Assembly: GCA_046292465.1 (NCBI GenBank)
Contig: JBKBRB010000020.1
Coordinates: 1-43,269 of the forward strand
DNA: 43,269 nucleotides
Origin: JANWWM01 sp046292465
GTDB lineage: Bacteria; Bacteroidota; Chlorobiia; Chlorobiales; Thermochlorobacteraceae
Direction of reading: 5' to 3'
Part shown: positions 1 to 8,381 of the stretch, piece by piece
Layout of the letters: every line of letters begins with the position of its first letter
Numbering within the stretch: the stretch's first letter is position 1
Made by a program: the position numbers and the translations under genes
Notes under the pieces: generated by a model
Told to the model about the DNA's origin: nothing
The model's database searches: none
The model's input: only the letters and a program-made list of their open reading frames with translations

Positions 1-936
1 GGTTAAATCGTTGGCAGCGGGCGGCGCAAGCGATTCAAGTTTCACATCGTCGAGGTAAAGACGGTCTTGGTCAGCAGGTGAATTGCAGTGGAAGCCGATG
101 CGTAAGTCGCCGCTTTGTGGCGCGAGAAATTCCACTTGTCCCATCACCCAAGATGTGTCTTGAATCGGCGGTGTGGTTGGTACAATCACGGAAATGATTG
201 AGGCAACGGTGGTATCGGTGGATAGCACCACGCGGAAGGTTTCCGAATAAGGATTGGTCGAGAAAAAGGCGGAGTGGTAGTAATAGGTCAAGCGATAGTT
301 ATTTCCCGCCGTGGCTTGAAAGGTCGGCGTAAAGAGGTAATCGTCGCCAGGGGTGGAGGCATCGTCGTGCCATTGATACATCGCCGACTTCGTCCCGCCT
401 GGTCGGCTTGGGTTCGGCTGGCGGTTCGTTTGCGTTTGCCAACGACCAAAATAGGAAAGAGGGAATCCACCTGCAATTGAACCGTTCAAATCAACGGCAA
501 CCCAACCCGGTGGCAATTCGGTTGTGTAAGCAGGACTGCCTGTAACGGGAACGCCTTCGAAGTTCTCTTCAAAAATGACGCTGTTGGAGTTGGCGGTGTT
601 GGGATAGGTCGGCGCAGGAAGGCGCGGATGAGATGGTGCAACATAACCTTGTGGCGGCGGCGTGTAGCGCGATTTTGACGCAGGCGTTGCCTTCGCTTTG
701 GGTTTGAACGAACGCGCTTCGCGGGCTTTTTCTTCTATCGCCTTTTGGCGCATTAAATCCGCTTCGCGATTCAAACGCGATTGCTCTTCCATTTCTTTAA
801 GGGCACGCGACTGTGTTTTGTCGCTTGCAGGTGCAGCAGATTTTGTGCGTGCTTCTTGTGCAAAACTCGACAGGCTGAATGCCATGAGCACAAGCAATGC
901 AAACAAAAACGCAGTGTGTCTTCTCCGTGTGTTCAT
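1..936 (-). CDS. Secreted surface protein, N-terminal part (runs off the window)
   Basis: An open frame runs from an ATG at 936 to the window edge without a stop, giving 312 residues of a longer protein. It begins with a signal peptide (positive MNTRRR, hydrophobic core, likely cut after SSFA). A charged, Lys/Glu/Arg-rich stretch follows to about residue 65, then a Pro-rich linker. From about residue 95 it resembles the choice-of-anchor J / cleaved-adhesin jelly-roll domain: it opens with an IFEENFEG-like strand and later has GDDYLFTPTF and DRLYLDDVKLES. Such domains are common in type IX-secreted proteins of this phylum, so a C-terminal sorting domain is expected beyond the edge but is not visible. 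The function is unknown; adhesion or extracellular hydrolysis is a guess. The frame is certain, the family fairly so. Confidence 0.8.
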   Translation of the reverse strand, partial: MNTRRRHTAFLFALLVLMAFSLSSFAQEARTKSAAPASDKTQSRALKEMEEQSRLNREADLMRQKAIEEKAREARSFKPKAKATPASKSRYTPPPQGYVAPSHPRLPAPTYPNTANSNSVIFEENFEGVPVTGSPAYTTELPPGWVAVDLNGSIAGGFPLSYFGRWQTQTNRQPNPSRPGGTKSAMYQWHDDASTPGDDYLFTPTFQATAGNNYRLTYYYHSAFFSTNPYSETFRVVLSTDTTVASIISVIVPTTPPIQDTSWVMGQVEFLAPQSGDLRIGFHCNSPADQDRLYLDDVKLESLAPPAANDLT

Positions 937-1137
937 CGTGTATGTGCGTTTGTGTTGAAAAATAAACCTGCATTGAAGCAGATTTTGTGGACAAAAAGGG
1001 CAGAGCAGTAAGTTTTGGGACTGTGGTGTCATCACTGTTTCAAGTGGACTGTTCAGGTATTGAATTTGTTTTTAAGCCAATGTAAAAAAAACGAATTTTG
1101 AAAGCAAGCATCTTGACTTTATGTTTTGTCTATCCTC

Positions 1138-1172
1138 GCGCTTTTTGTAGCGCATTGCATGTGCAAATGCGC
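1138..1172. repeat. Two overlapping inverted repeats sharing GCGC
   Basis: Arms GCGCT (1138-1142) and AGCGC (1149-1153) flank a T-rich loop. A second pair, GCGCATT (1150-1156) and AATGCGC (1166-1172), reuses the GCGC at 1150-1153, so the two hairpins exclude each other. They lie about 75 bases past the DUF302 stop on the minus strand. No U-tract follows, so a simple terminator is not shown. Confidence 0.45.
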
Positions 1173-1199
1173 GTCTCGATGGATGATTTAAAAGCAAAA

Positions 1200-1227
1200 G
1201 TTTAATCGCAGATGTTTAATCGCAGAT
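1200..1227. repeat. 14-bp tandem duplication
   Basis: GTTTAATCGCAGAT occurs twice head to tail (1200-1213 and 1214-1227), about 20 bases beyond the DUF302 stop codon. It is one of a set of similar two-copy duplications at gene borders in this window. Confidence 0.9.
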
Positions 1228-1247
1228 AATTCATACTGATTTCTGCA

Positions 1248-1766
1248 TCATTTGCTTTCTACAAGAAGGCTCAAAATTTCTTCAACCTCTTTTGACGCCT
1301 CCGTCATGACGGACTCCACAGTGCCGCCAAATGATTTGGCTAAAATACCGCTATTCATTCGTGAAATATAGGTTTTGCCATTGCTCTTTTCATAGACGCT
1401 GATTCTGCAAGGCATAACTGACGAAACAATTCTTTCATCGTCTTTGAGTAAAATTTTACTGGAATGTTTTGGGTGGCACAACTCAAAAACCTTGACGGGT
1501 AATACATCGGTGCCGTTCTTTTTCAATGTTTCCTGTAAGTCGTGAATGACCGAAATTTTCCAAGCCTTTTTAGCAACTTCTGCTGTCAATTTTGCAACAG
1601 TTTCAGGAAAGCTATACTTGCTTTCACTTTCCAAGAGCATAGGTTCGTTCAAGTATGCAGGTGTAGTTTGATGGGCTTTGTCCATGTGTTGTGCTAAACA
1701 AAGTTGCGACACTGAAAAAATGAATCCAAGAAGAAGAGAGGTGCTGACTATCATGGTTCTGAACAT
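1248..1766 (-). CDS. Secreted DUF302-domain protein
   Basis: This 172-residue protein has an N-terminal signal peptide (hydrophobic residues about 7-24, LCLAQ cleavage region) and one DUF302 domain covering about residues 50-165. Family features seen are the FPETVAKL opening, the LQETLKK segment, the ELCHPKHSSKIL block with its Cys, MPCRISVYE and a final ISRMNSG strand. DUF302 has no settled biochemical role; it is found alone or near redox and metal genes. It starts 45 bases after the sigma-54 response regulator stop, so it may be the last gene of that operon and possibly a target or accessory of the signalling system. That link is inferred from position only. Confidence 0.75.
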   Translation of the reverse strand: MFRTMIVSTSLLLGFIFSVSQLCLAQHMDKAHQTTPAYLNEPMLLESESKYSFPETVAKLTAEVAKKAWKISVIHDLQETLKKNGTDVLPVKVFELCHPKHSSKILLKDDERIVSSVMPCRISVYEKSNGKTYISRMNSGILAKSFGGTVESVMTEASKEVEEILSLLVESK

Positions 1767-1811
1767 AATCGAGAAGGTTTGAAATTAGAGTTGAGAATCA
1801 CTAAACAGCCA

Positions 1812-3209
1812 TCAAGTAAGTTCGTATTTTTTGCGCAGTTCCCAAAGCGACTTTTGAGAAATGCCGAGTATGCTTGAGGCTTTGGTGTAGTTTTCGCCGT
1901 GTCGTTTCAGAATCTCTCGCACATATGCGATTTTAATTTCTTCCAGACTTTTGCCGATTGGGATTGAAAAGTGCGTTGAAAGTTCGTCTTCGGGCTTTGT
2001 TGAGGGTTCTGCGGGGCGAGAGGAGAAGACGATATCAGCGGCGGAAATAGGTTCGTTTTCTGGCGCGAAGGCAATCGCACGCTCAATGACGTTGCGAAGT
2101 TCGCGCACATTGCCTTTCCAAGTATGCGACAAGAGTTTCTCTTTGGCTTCGTCGGTGAAACCGTGTATGACTTTGCCCATTTCGTGGGCGAAGTGTTCTG
2201 CGAAATGCTCTGCCAAGAGAAGCACATCGTTGCCCATCGAGCGAAGTGGCGGCATTTCAACGGTCATAACGGTGATGCGGTAAAATAAATCTTCCCGAAA
2301 TTCTTTATCGGCGACTTTTTTGGCGAGGTTGGCATTGGTGGCGCAGATAAGCCGCACGTCAATTGGGATATAGTCGTTGCCGCCGATGCGTCGAATCCGT
2401 TTATTTTCCAACACTGAAAGCAACTTCGTTTGAACGGAAGGCGAAGCAGAGTCGATTTCGTCAAGGAAAATCGTGCCATTGTTGGCGGATTCAAACAAGC
2501 CTTTGCGCGAAGATTTCGCGTCGGTGAACGAGCCTTTTTCGTAGCCGAAAAGTTCGGCTTCCAAGAGCGTTTCAGGCAAGGCGGCGCAGTTAATCTCGAC
2601 GAATTTGCCCGAAGCACGTTTGGAGGATTGGTGGATAAATTCGGCGGCTAAATTTTTGCCCGTTCCTGTCTCTCCAAGCAAGAGCACCGTAGAATCAAGC
2701 GAGGCAAGGCGCAGAAGTGTTTGCTTGACGCTTTTTATCGGTTTGCTTTCCCCAATCAAATCAATGGATTTCAGACGTTTTAATTCTTCACGGAGCGATT
2801 CGGCTTCGTGCTTGTAGGTTGAACTTTCAATGGCACGTGCGATAAGTTCTTTGAGAATGGTGAAGTTGGTGGAAGAAACGCCGCCTGCCGAAGTCTTTTC
2901 CAAAAAGTGAAATGCCCCCGCTTTGAGCGCGCGAACCGCTGCATCAATCGAGCCATAGTTGGTGAGCATAATGATGGGAAGGTGAGGGTGCTTTGATTTA
3001 ACTTTCTCGATAAGTTCAATCCCGTCCATATCCGGCATGGAATAATCGGTGAGAATCAAATGTGGCTCTTCTCTCTCTAATTCTTTCAAAAGCGAAGTAG
3101 GCTCATGAAAGAGCCGCGTGTTATACTCTCGTGAAAGCGTTGCATCGACCAACGCTCTGAAAGTAGGTTCGTCATCTACAATGAATATCGTTCGTTTCAT
3201 TGCATTCAA
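1812..3209 (-). CDS. NtrC-family sigma-54-dependent response regulator
   Basis: This 465-residue protein has the standard three-part layout. The receiver domain (about 6-125) carries the acidic pair D12/D13, phospho-acceptor D55, T83 and K105. The AAA+ sigma-54 interaction domain (about 152-380) has Walker A GETGTGK (179-185), Walker B IFLDEID (247-253) and the REDLFYR segment. A Fis-type helix-turn-helix fills about 420-465. The sigma-54 contact loop reads GSFTDA (226-231) instead of GAFTGA, keeping the Phe-Thr core. It lies 41 bases after the hybrid kinase gene and is the likely DNA-binding output of that kinase. No environmental signal can be read from the sequence. The family call is secure. 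Confidence 0.95.
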   Translation of the reverse strand: MNAMKRTIFIVDDEPTFRALVDATLSREYNTRLFHEPTSLLKELEREEPHLILTDYSMPDMDGIELIEKVKSKHPHLPIIMLTNYGSIDAAVRALKAGAFHFLEKTSAGGVSSTNFTILKELIARAIESSTYKHEAESLREELKRLKSIDLIGESKPIKSVKQTLLRLASLDSTVLLLGETGTGKNLAAEFIHQSSKRASGKFVEINCAALPETLLEAELFGYEKGSFTDAKSSRKGLFESANNGTIFLDEIDSASPSVQTKLLSVLENKRIRRIGGNDYIPIDVRLICATNANLAKKVADKEFREDLFYRITVMTVEMPPLRSMGNDVLLLAEHFAEHFAHEMGKVIHGFTDEAKEKLLSHTWKGNVRELRNVIERAIAFAPENEPISAADIVFSSRPAEPSTKPEDELSTHFSIPIGKSLEEIKIAYVREILKRHGENYTKASSILGISQKSLWELRKKYELT

Positions 3210-3250
3210 AGTTGGTTTGAGCGGTTAAAACTTGTGTGCTATTGACTCTA

Positions 3251-6200
3251 TCATGCACTTGAAACAGCTTCAGATTTCAAAAGCTGAAGGGTTTGAGGAA
3301 AAACGGTTTGCAACTCTTCCCATACGTCAGACAGAAGCACATTTTCGCTCGCGCCTTCTTCAAGCAGTCCGCAAAGTTCAGCGACGCGTTTCGCCCCGAC
3401 ATTGAGCGATGCACCTTTGAGGCGATGCGATGTCATCTGAATTTGTTTGAAATTTTGTTCGGCAATCGCATCGGAAATTTTGCTGAGTTGAACAGGGGCA
3501 TCTTCGAGGAAAAGGTCGATAATTTCGCTGACTAAATTTCTGTTTGTTTGCTCGGAAAGTTCGGATAAAATTTTGATAGTGTTGGTGTCAAGAAGTATTT
3601 CTCGGCTGAGCACGTCGTTTTTTGAAGAGGATATTTTCTCGAAGGTGGATTGAATCACCTCAAGGAGGCGCGGAATTTGAATCGGCTTTGTGAGATAATC
3701 GTCCATTCCAACTTGCAAGGCATGCTCTTTATCGTTCTGCATCGCATTGGCGGTCATGGCAACAATGCGCGGTCGCGCCGTGCCGTAGCGTTCAATAATT
3801 TGCTTGGTGGTTTCATAGCCGTCCATATCAGGCATGGAAATATCCATCAAAATCAAATCATATTTTTTTTGGGTGAGATGGTTCAAGACGGCGATACCGT
3901 TTTCTGCAACATCAGGTTTATATCCCATTTTTTCTAAGAGTGTGACGGCAAGGATTTGATTGACAGGGTGATCTTCGGCAAGTAAAATCTGCAATGGGTA
4001 ACGTTTGGAGACATTGGTGTCAATGAAGGCACTAATGGCTTTTTGCGGTCGCGTGGAGTCACCAGAGGTGAACGAAAGCAAGAGCGAATAAAGAGATGCT
4101 GGAACAACCGGCTTAGTTAAAATGGCAAGTTGGTCGGTAGTTTGGGTTTTATCTTCGCCAATGTTGTGCATGACAATTAAAGAGAGGTTCGGGTAGCGTT
4201 GGCGAAGTTCATCAATCAAGTTGCGCTGTCCGAAAAGCGTAAGGGAACTGTCAATCAAGGCAAAGTCGAATGCGGAGGCGTGTGCGAGGCGTTCCAAGCC
4301 GAGCCATAAAGAATCGACAGCTTCAGGAATCATGTGTGCGCGAAGGGCATATTGCGTAAGGATATGGCGATGAGTTGCGTTATCGTCGACAATCAAGATG
4401 TGCTTGTGATGCAGAGGCGAAAGGTCGCGCCTCAATGCGTTTTGGGCGAGCGTGTTAGGAAGTTCAACGGCAATAGTGAAAGTGAAGGTAGAGCCGACAT
4501 CAGGCGTGCTTTCAACCCAAATATCGCCCTGCATCAGATTGACCAAGCGTTTGCAAATTGCCAGTCCAAGTCCGGTGCCGCCGTATCGGCGTGTGGTGCT
4601 TGAATCGGCTTGGGAAAACGGTTGAAATAAGCGTGCTTGTTGTGCGTAGGCAATGCCGACGCCAGTATCGTGAACGGCGAATTTTATCACACACTTCGGT
4701 GCATGGTTTTCCGCTGCCTCATGGCGAGAAACATGAAGATATACTTCTCCCGAAAGGGTAAATTTAACGGCGTTTGAAATTAAATTAGCAAGCACCTGAC
4801 GAAGCCTTGCAACATCGCCAAGAACAAACGGCGGCACATCATCTTCAATGAAAAACATCAGGTCTAAATTCTTTTCAGCGGCTTTGGCAGCGAATAACGC
4901 ACATACATCTGCCACGCAGTCATGAAGGTTGAACAAGGTAGACTCCAACTCTAAGGTTCGGGATTCAATTTTCGAGAGATCGAGAATATCGTTGATGATT
5001 TTGAGAAGACTATCCCCACTTTGTTTGATAGCCTCAACATAACTGCGCTGTTCGTCGTTAAGCGGTGTGTCGAGAAGAAGGCTTGTCATGCCAAGCACTG
5101 CGTTCATGGGTGTTCGGATTTCGTGAGACATAACCGCGAGAAATTCTGACTTTGCACGAACGGCATCTTCCGCCGCCTCTTTGGCTCGGCGCATTTCAGA
5201 TTCGGAAAGATGACGCTCGGTTACATCAATGGCGAAGACAATCGCTCCGCCACGATAAGCATCAGGGAAGTAATAGGCTTGAAAGTAAATCGGCGCTTCA
5301 GGCGTGCCATATTCCCAAAGGGTTTGCACCTCGCCGCCTGCAAAAACGCTCTTGAACAGGTGAGCCGAGTCCGCAAAGACATCATAAATAGTTTTTCCGA
5401 CAAAGTCCGCCGCCGTGCGACCAATTTTCTCCAATCCCGAGCCCGACGAACTATGAAACACGCCGTCTTTATCAACGCGATGCAGAATAATTGGAATGTT
5501 CGCGGAAATGGCGTTCATAATCTGATTAGCACTTTTGATGCGCTCTTCATTGATTTTCCGCTCCGTAATATCTTGTGCTGTGCCAATAATTTGATGCACG
5601 ATGCCGTCTTTCCTGCGCAGAAAGCCTGTATCGCGTGAGAGAAACCATCGCCACTTACCGCGTGCATCTTTCAAGCGGTATTCAATCTCATATACCTCGC
5701 TGGTTTTGTCTTCACGAAGTTTGGCAAAGTGTTGCGAAACCTTCATGGCATCATCGGGGTGAAGCAAGGTTTGAAATACATTGCCTCTAAATTCTTCTAT
5801 TTCGTCAGGAGAGTAGCCTAAAATCTGCCACAGGTCTTTATTCGCATAAAGGTTGCGCTGTTCGTCGAGGTCGAAAATATAGACGATGCTGGGGACGGCT
5901 TCGACAATTTTTTCGTTGAAGAGTTGAACTTGTAAGAGTTTGGCTTCTACAGCTTTGCGAACATTGACATCGTTGAGCGTGTGGTAACTAATCAAATCGC
6001 CCTCGTCGCCTAAAATTGCAGTGGAGTTCAGCAGTCCGAAGAAAGTCTCTCCATTCTTTTTGATGAGTTCGCACTCGACATTTTTCAATACGCCTTCGGC
6101 TCGAAACTTTGCAAGATGTTCAGCATATACAGCGCGGCTGTCGGGCGAGAGCAATTCAGCGAAACGTTTTTTGCCTAAGAGTTCATCGCGTTCATAGCCA

Positions 6201-7414
6201 AGCCAACGCAATGCCGTATCGTTGATGCGCGTAAAGTAGCCTTTTGAGTCGAGCGTGTAGTAGCCACATGGCGCGTTGTGATAAAGGTCGGACGCTTCAG
6301 ATTCTATCCGACGCTTTTCGGTAACATCTTCAAAGATGCCCTGAATTTTAATGCGGTATCGATAGTCAAACACCTGAACCAACAGCCCTTCGGCTAGAAC
6401 GCGCCTGCCGCTCTTGCTGACAAATATGATTTCAAATTTAGAGGATTGAGCGGACGATACTGTGCGGTTAAAAAATGCTTGAAAATAATCACGATTGTCT
6501 TCAGCAAGTAGGTCGTCAATCGTCAAGGAACGAAGGTCAGTTTCACGGTATTCAAGTGCATTACACAAAGCAGGATTGGCTGAAAGTAGTCTTCGCTCCT
6601 CATCAACTTGAAAAATCAAATTTGTGGAGTGCTCGAAACAAGTTTTGAAATCGGCTTCAAGATTGGCTTGTCGTTGCTGATTGAGTATGCGGTCTGACTC
6701 TAACTGCAAGAGATTTGTTTGCAAACCACTCAATTGGCGAAACAATACAAACAACAACAACACAAACACTAGGATAGAAAGCAGAACTAAAACAAGTTGC
6801 CAAAGATGATGTTGGCGATTTTGCGCTTGAGCAGAGTGCTCTATGTCCAAGAGCAGAGCATTGACAGCGTGAGAAAAATCGCTTTGATAATCGCTAACTG
6901 TCCAAGCAATGTCGGAAAGCATCGTTGTGGAAAGTGAATCACGTGCGTTCCAAAGAAGAAGTAGGTGAGGCTTATAGGCACGCCAAAGAGAATCAATTTT
7001 TTCAAGCGCATCGTGCGACTCTGCCAAGCGAAGCGGGGCAAACGTGGTTGAACGAAAATAATCAAATCTTATGGCGCCACCTGTTTTAAGCGTCAAAAGA
7101 ATTTCGTCAATAAACCGAATGCTTTGATGCAACTCGTCGCGTGAAGTGCGTGAAAGTTTTACAACGGGCATCTCTGACTTTTGTCGTTCTATATCATAAA
7201 TCACTTTGGGAATTTGTTGTGACAAAAGCCGCAATCGTTCCACAAGCAGAATTTCATTTTGCCGCTGTGCTTGCTCTGAAGCGGCATAGAGATTGAGCAA
7301 CAGCAACCCTGCCATGAGCAGCGCAAAAAATCCGACTAAAATCAATCCTGCGCGAGAAAAAAGTTGATGAACGGAGTTCCGCCGTGCAGAACGTATCTCT
7401 AAGTTCCCTTTCAT
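3251..7414 (-). CDS. Membrane-bound hybrid histidine kinase, multi-PAS, with two receivers and HPt
   Basis: This 1387-residue sensor has TM helices at about 23-44 and 205-225 enclosing a ~160-residue periplasmic sensor region. Four PAS/PAC-like modules follow (about 252-370, 375-488, 495-620, 625-735). The HisKA domain has phospho-acceptor H764 in SHEIRTPMN, and the ATPase domain has the N box around N881, DTGVG (916-920) and GGTGLG (945-950). The first receiver (about 1005-1115) is degenerate in appearance but keeps D1010/D1011, D1055 and K1101. The second (about 1142-1255) is canonical, with E1147/D1148, D1191, T1221 and K1243. A C-terminal HPt domain carries H1330 in SHRLKGAS. All parts of a His-Asp-His relay are thus in one chain, able to pass phosphate to the two flanking response regulators. 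The input is unknown. Confidence 0.95.
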   Translation of the reverse strand: MKGNLEIRSARRNSVHQLFSRAGLILVGFFALLMAGLLLLNLYAASEQAQRQNEILLVERLRLLSQQIPKVIYDIERQKSEMPVVKLSRTSRDELHQSIRFIDEILLTLKTGGAIRFDYFRSTTFAPLRLAESHDALEKIDSLWRAYKPHLLLLWNARDSLSTTMLSDIAWTVSDYQSDFSHAVNALLLDIEHSAQAQNRQHHLWQLVLVLLSILVFVLLLFVLFRQLSGLQTNLLQLESDRILNQQRQANLEADFKTCFEHSTNLIFQVDEERRLLSANPALCNALEYRETDLRSLTIDDLLAEDNRDYFQAFFNRTVSSAQSSKFEIIFVSKSGRRVLAEGLLVQVFDYRYRIKIQGIFEDVTEKRRIESEASDLYHNAPCGYYTLDSKGYFTRINDTALRWLGYERDELLGKKRFAELLSPDSRAVYAEHLAKFRAEGVLKNVECELIKKNGETFFGLLNSTAILGDEGDLISYHTLNDVNVRKAVEAKLLQVQLFNEKIVEAVPSIVYIFDLDEQRNLYANKDLWQILGYSPDEIEEFRGNVFQTLLHPDDAMKVSQHFAKLREDKTSEVYEIEYRLKDARGKWRWFLSRDTGFLRRKDGIVHQIIGTAQDITERKINEERIKSANQIMNAISANIPIILHRVDKDGVFHSSSGSGLEKIGRTAADFVGKTIYDVFADSAHLFKSVFAGGEVQTLWEYGTPEAPIYFQAYYFPDAYRGGAIVFAIDVTERHLSESEMRRAKEAAEDAVRAKSEFLAVMSHEIRTPMNAVLGMTSLLLDTPLNDEQRSYVEAIKQSGDSLLKIINDILDLSKIESRTLELESTLFNLHDCVADVCALFAAKAAEKNLDLMFFIEDDVPPFVLGDVARLRQVLANLISNAVKFTLSGEVYLHVSRHEAAENHAPKCVIKFAVHDTGVGIAYAQQARLFQPFSQADSSTTRRYGGTGLGLAICKRLVNLMQGDIWVESTPDVGSTFTFTIAVELPNTLAQNALRRDLSPLHHKHILIVDDNATHRHILTQYALRAHMIPEAVDSLWLGLERLAHASAFDFALIDSSLTLFGQRNLIDELRQRYPNLSLIVMHNIGEDKTQTTDQLAILTKPVVPASLYSLLLSFTSGDSTRPQKAISAFIDTNVSKRYPLQILLAEDHPVNQILAVTLLEKMGYKPDVAENGIAVLNHLTQKKYDLILMDISMPDMDGYETTKQIIERYGTARPRIVAMTANAMQNDKEHALQVGMDDYLTKPIQIPRLLEVIQSTFEKISSSKNDVLSREILLDTNTIKILSELSEQTNRNLVSEIIDLFLEDAPVQLSKISDAIAEQNFKQIQMTSHRLKGASLNVGAKRVAELCGLLEEGASENVLLSDVWEELQTVFPQTLQLLKSEAVSSA

Positions 7415-7434
7415 GGGTCGTTTTTCAGAGACGC

Positions 7435-7460
7435 TTTTTAGAGTAAATTTTTAGAGTAAA
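7435..7460. repeat. 13-bp tandem duplication over a stop codon
   Basis: TTTTTAGAGTAAA occurs twice head to tail (7435-7447 and 7448-7460). It covers the last codons and the stop of the minus-strand response regulator gene, so the final few residues of that protein come from the duplicated copy. Confidence 0.9.
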
Positions 7461-8070
7461 GTTTTTCTAAGCACTCAGGGCAAATGCCGTGCGTAAATTC
7501 CATCTGTAAATTTTCTTGAAGATAGGCTTCAATCTGATTCCAGTAGCCTTTATCATCTCGAATTTTTTTGCATGATGAACAAATCGGAACCAAGCCTGAG
7601 AGGCGTTTAACATTTGCCAGTGCCATTTGCAGTTCGCTCAAAAGTTTGGCTTGCTCGGCAATCATTTTCTTGCTTGCAAGGCGCGCCTCATGAAGTTCAA
7701 TTGCTTGACGAAGCGTAACGCCGAGCAATTTTAAGTATCCTTTCTTCTCATCTTTGACGATGTAATCTATTGCTCCAAACTTCATGGCTTTAACGGCAAC
7801 TTCTTCGCTTCCATGCCCTGTCAAAATCACAACGGGCGGCGCATCATCAAACTGTTGGAGCGAAATTAAAAACTCAAGCCCATTCAGCGACGGCATTTGA
7901 TAGTCCGTCAAAACTGCATCGTAACGATTCTCACGGCAATAAGCAAGACCTTCTTCTGGACTGGAAGTCGCCATAATGTCAAACCCCTCTTTTGCTAAAA
8001 CTTGACTGAGAAGCACCAAATGCGTCGGCTCGTCGTCAATACACAAAATTTTTCGCGGTGATGTCGTCAT
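7438..8070 (-). CDS. Response regulator with C-terminal CxxC...CxxC output region
   Basis: This 210-residue protein has a receiver domain (about 7-125) with acidic residues D12/D13, phospho-acceptor D56, T84 and K106. A short coiled-coil linker follows (about 126-158). The C-terminal segment contains LSGLVPICSSCKKIRDD and a second Cys pair, giving C164/C167 and C197/C200. This tail is a recurrent bacterial module found behind receivers and PAS domains; it resembles a zinc-binding domain and has no firm function. It is the first gene of the minus-strand operon, 23 bases before the hybrid kinase, so it may be the second phospho-acceptor output besides the NtrC-type regulator. There is no DNA-binding or enzymatic effector domain. 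Confidence 0.9.
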   Translation of the reverse strand: MTTSPRKILCIDDEPTHLVLLSQVLAKEGFDIMATSSPEEGLAYCRENRYDAVLTDYQMPSLNGLEFLISLQQFDDAPPVVILTGHGSEEVAVKAMKFGAIDYIVKDEKKGYLKLLGVTLRQAIELHEARLASKKMIAEQAKLLSELQMALANVKRLSGLVPICSSCKKIRDDKGYWNQIEAYLQENLQMEFTHGICPECLEKLYSKNLL

Positions 8071-8122
8071 GGTGTAGCGCTAATGTTCTAAATTGAAAAA
8101 AGTTGTAATCCCTCTCAAAACA

Positions 8123-8137
8123 ATCAAGAACCGTGCC
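8123..8137 (-). promoter_or_regulatory. Possible sigma-54 (-24/-12) promoter
   Basis: On the minus strand the sequence reads GGCACGGTTCTTGAT. The -24 element GGCACG fits well and the spacing to TTG is right, but the -12 dinucleotide is GA where GC is expected. A start near 8113 would leave a leader of about 43 bases before the ATG at 8070. It would make sense ahead of an operon encoding a sigma-54 activator, but the -12 mismatch keeps this tentative. Confidence 0.3.
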
Positions 8138-8178
8138 TCGCTTTTGACGCTTTACGACTACTTGAAAAATAGTTATGA

Positions 8179-8281
8179 GATTACAAAAAGTATTACAAGA
8201 GCGGAATTGTAAAGAGAGAAGTAGTAAAAAAGTAAGTAAATTGGATTCCGAGTTGAAAAGTAGGATTACTTATCGTATTAC
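8179..8281. promoter_or_regulatory. Two-copy GATTAC-N5-GTATTAC motif (candidate operator/enhancer)
   Basis: The composite motif occurs at 8179-8196 and 8264-8281, 85 bases apart, close to eight helical turns. Each second half, GTATTAC, is palindromic around its central T. A further GGATTAC lies inverted at 8105-8111. Relative to the possible sigma-54 start the two sites would lie about 70-80 and 155-165 bases upstream, where enhancer sites are usual. Binding is inferred, not shown. Confidence 0.45.
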
Positions 8282-8340
8282 GAAAATCTGATTTCCAGAA
8301 GATTTAAGGCAGATGGGGATAGAGACAACTTTCCGAAGAG

Positions 8341-8364
8341 GGCAAGTTCGGTTTAGAACCTGCC
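8341..8364 (-). terminator. 3' hairpin after the BNR protein gene
   Basis: On the minus-strand RNA, GGCAGGUUC and GAACUUGCC form a 9-bp stem with one G-U pair and a 6-base loop, 17 bases past the stop codon. No U-tract follows, so it may be a stabilising 3' hairpin or a weak terminator. Confidence 0.4.
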
Positions 8365-8381
8365 TGTTCAATTGTCAGACC

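Larger units (their letters stand above)
937..1247. other. Intergenic gap with hairpins and a short tandem duplication
   Basis: No convincing gene is seen in these 311 bases. They must hold the promoter of the minus-strand surface-protein gene and the 3' end of the DUF302 transcript. Visible structure is two overlapping inverted repeats (1138-1153 and 1150-1172) and a 14-bp tandem duplication at 1200-1227. Confidence 0.7.
8071..8381. other. Intergenic control region of the signalling operon
   Basis: These 311 bases contain no credible gene. They carry the upstream region of the response regulator-kinase-NtrC operon (minus strand) and the 3' end of the BNR-protein transcript. Visible are a sigma-54-like element (8123-8137), two copies of GATTAC-N5-GTATTAC (8179-8196 and 8264-8281) and a 9-bp-stem hairpin at 8341-8364. 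Confidence 0.7.
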
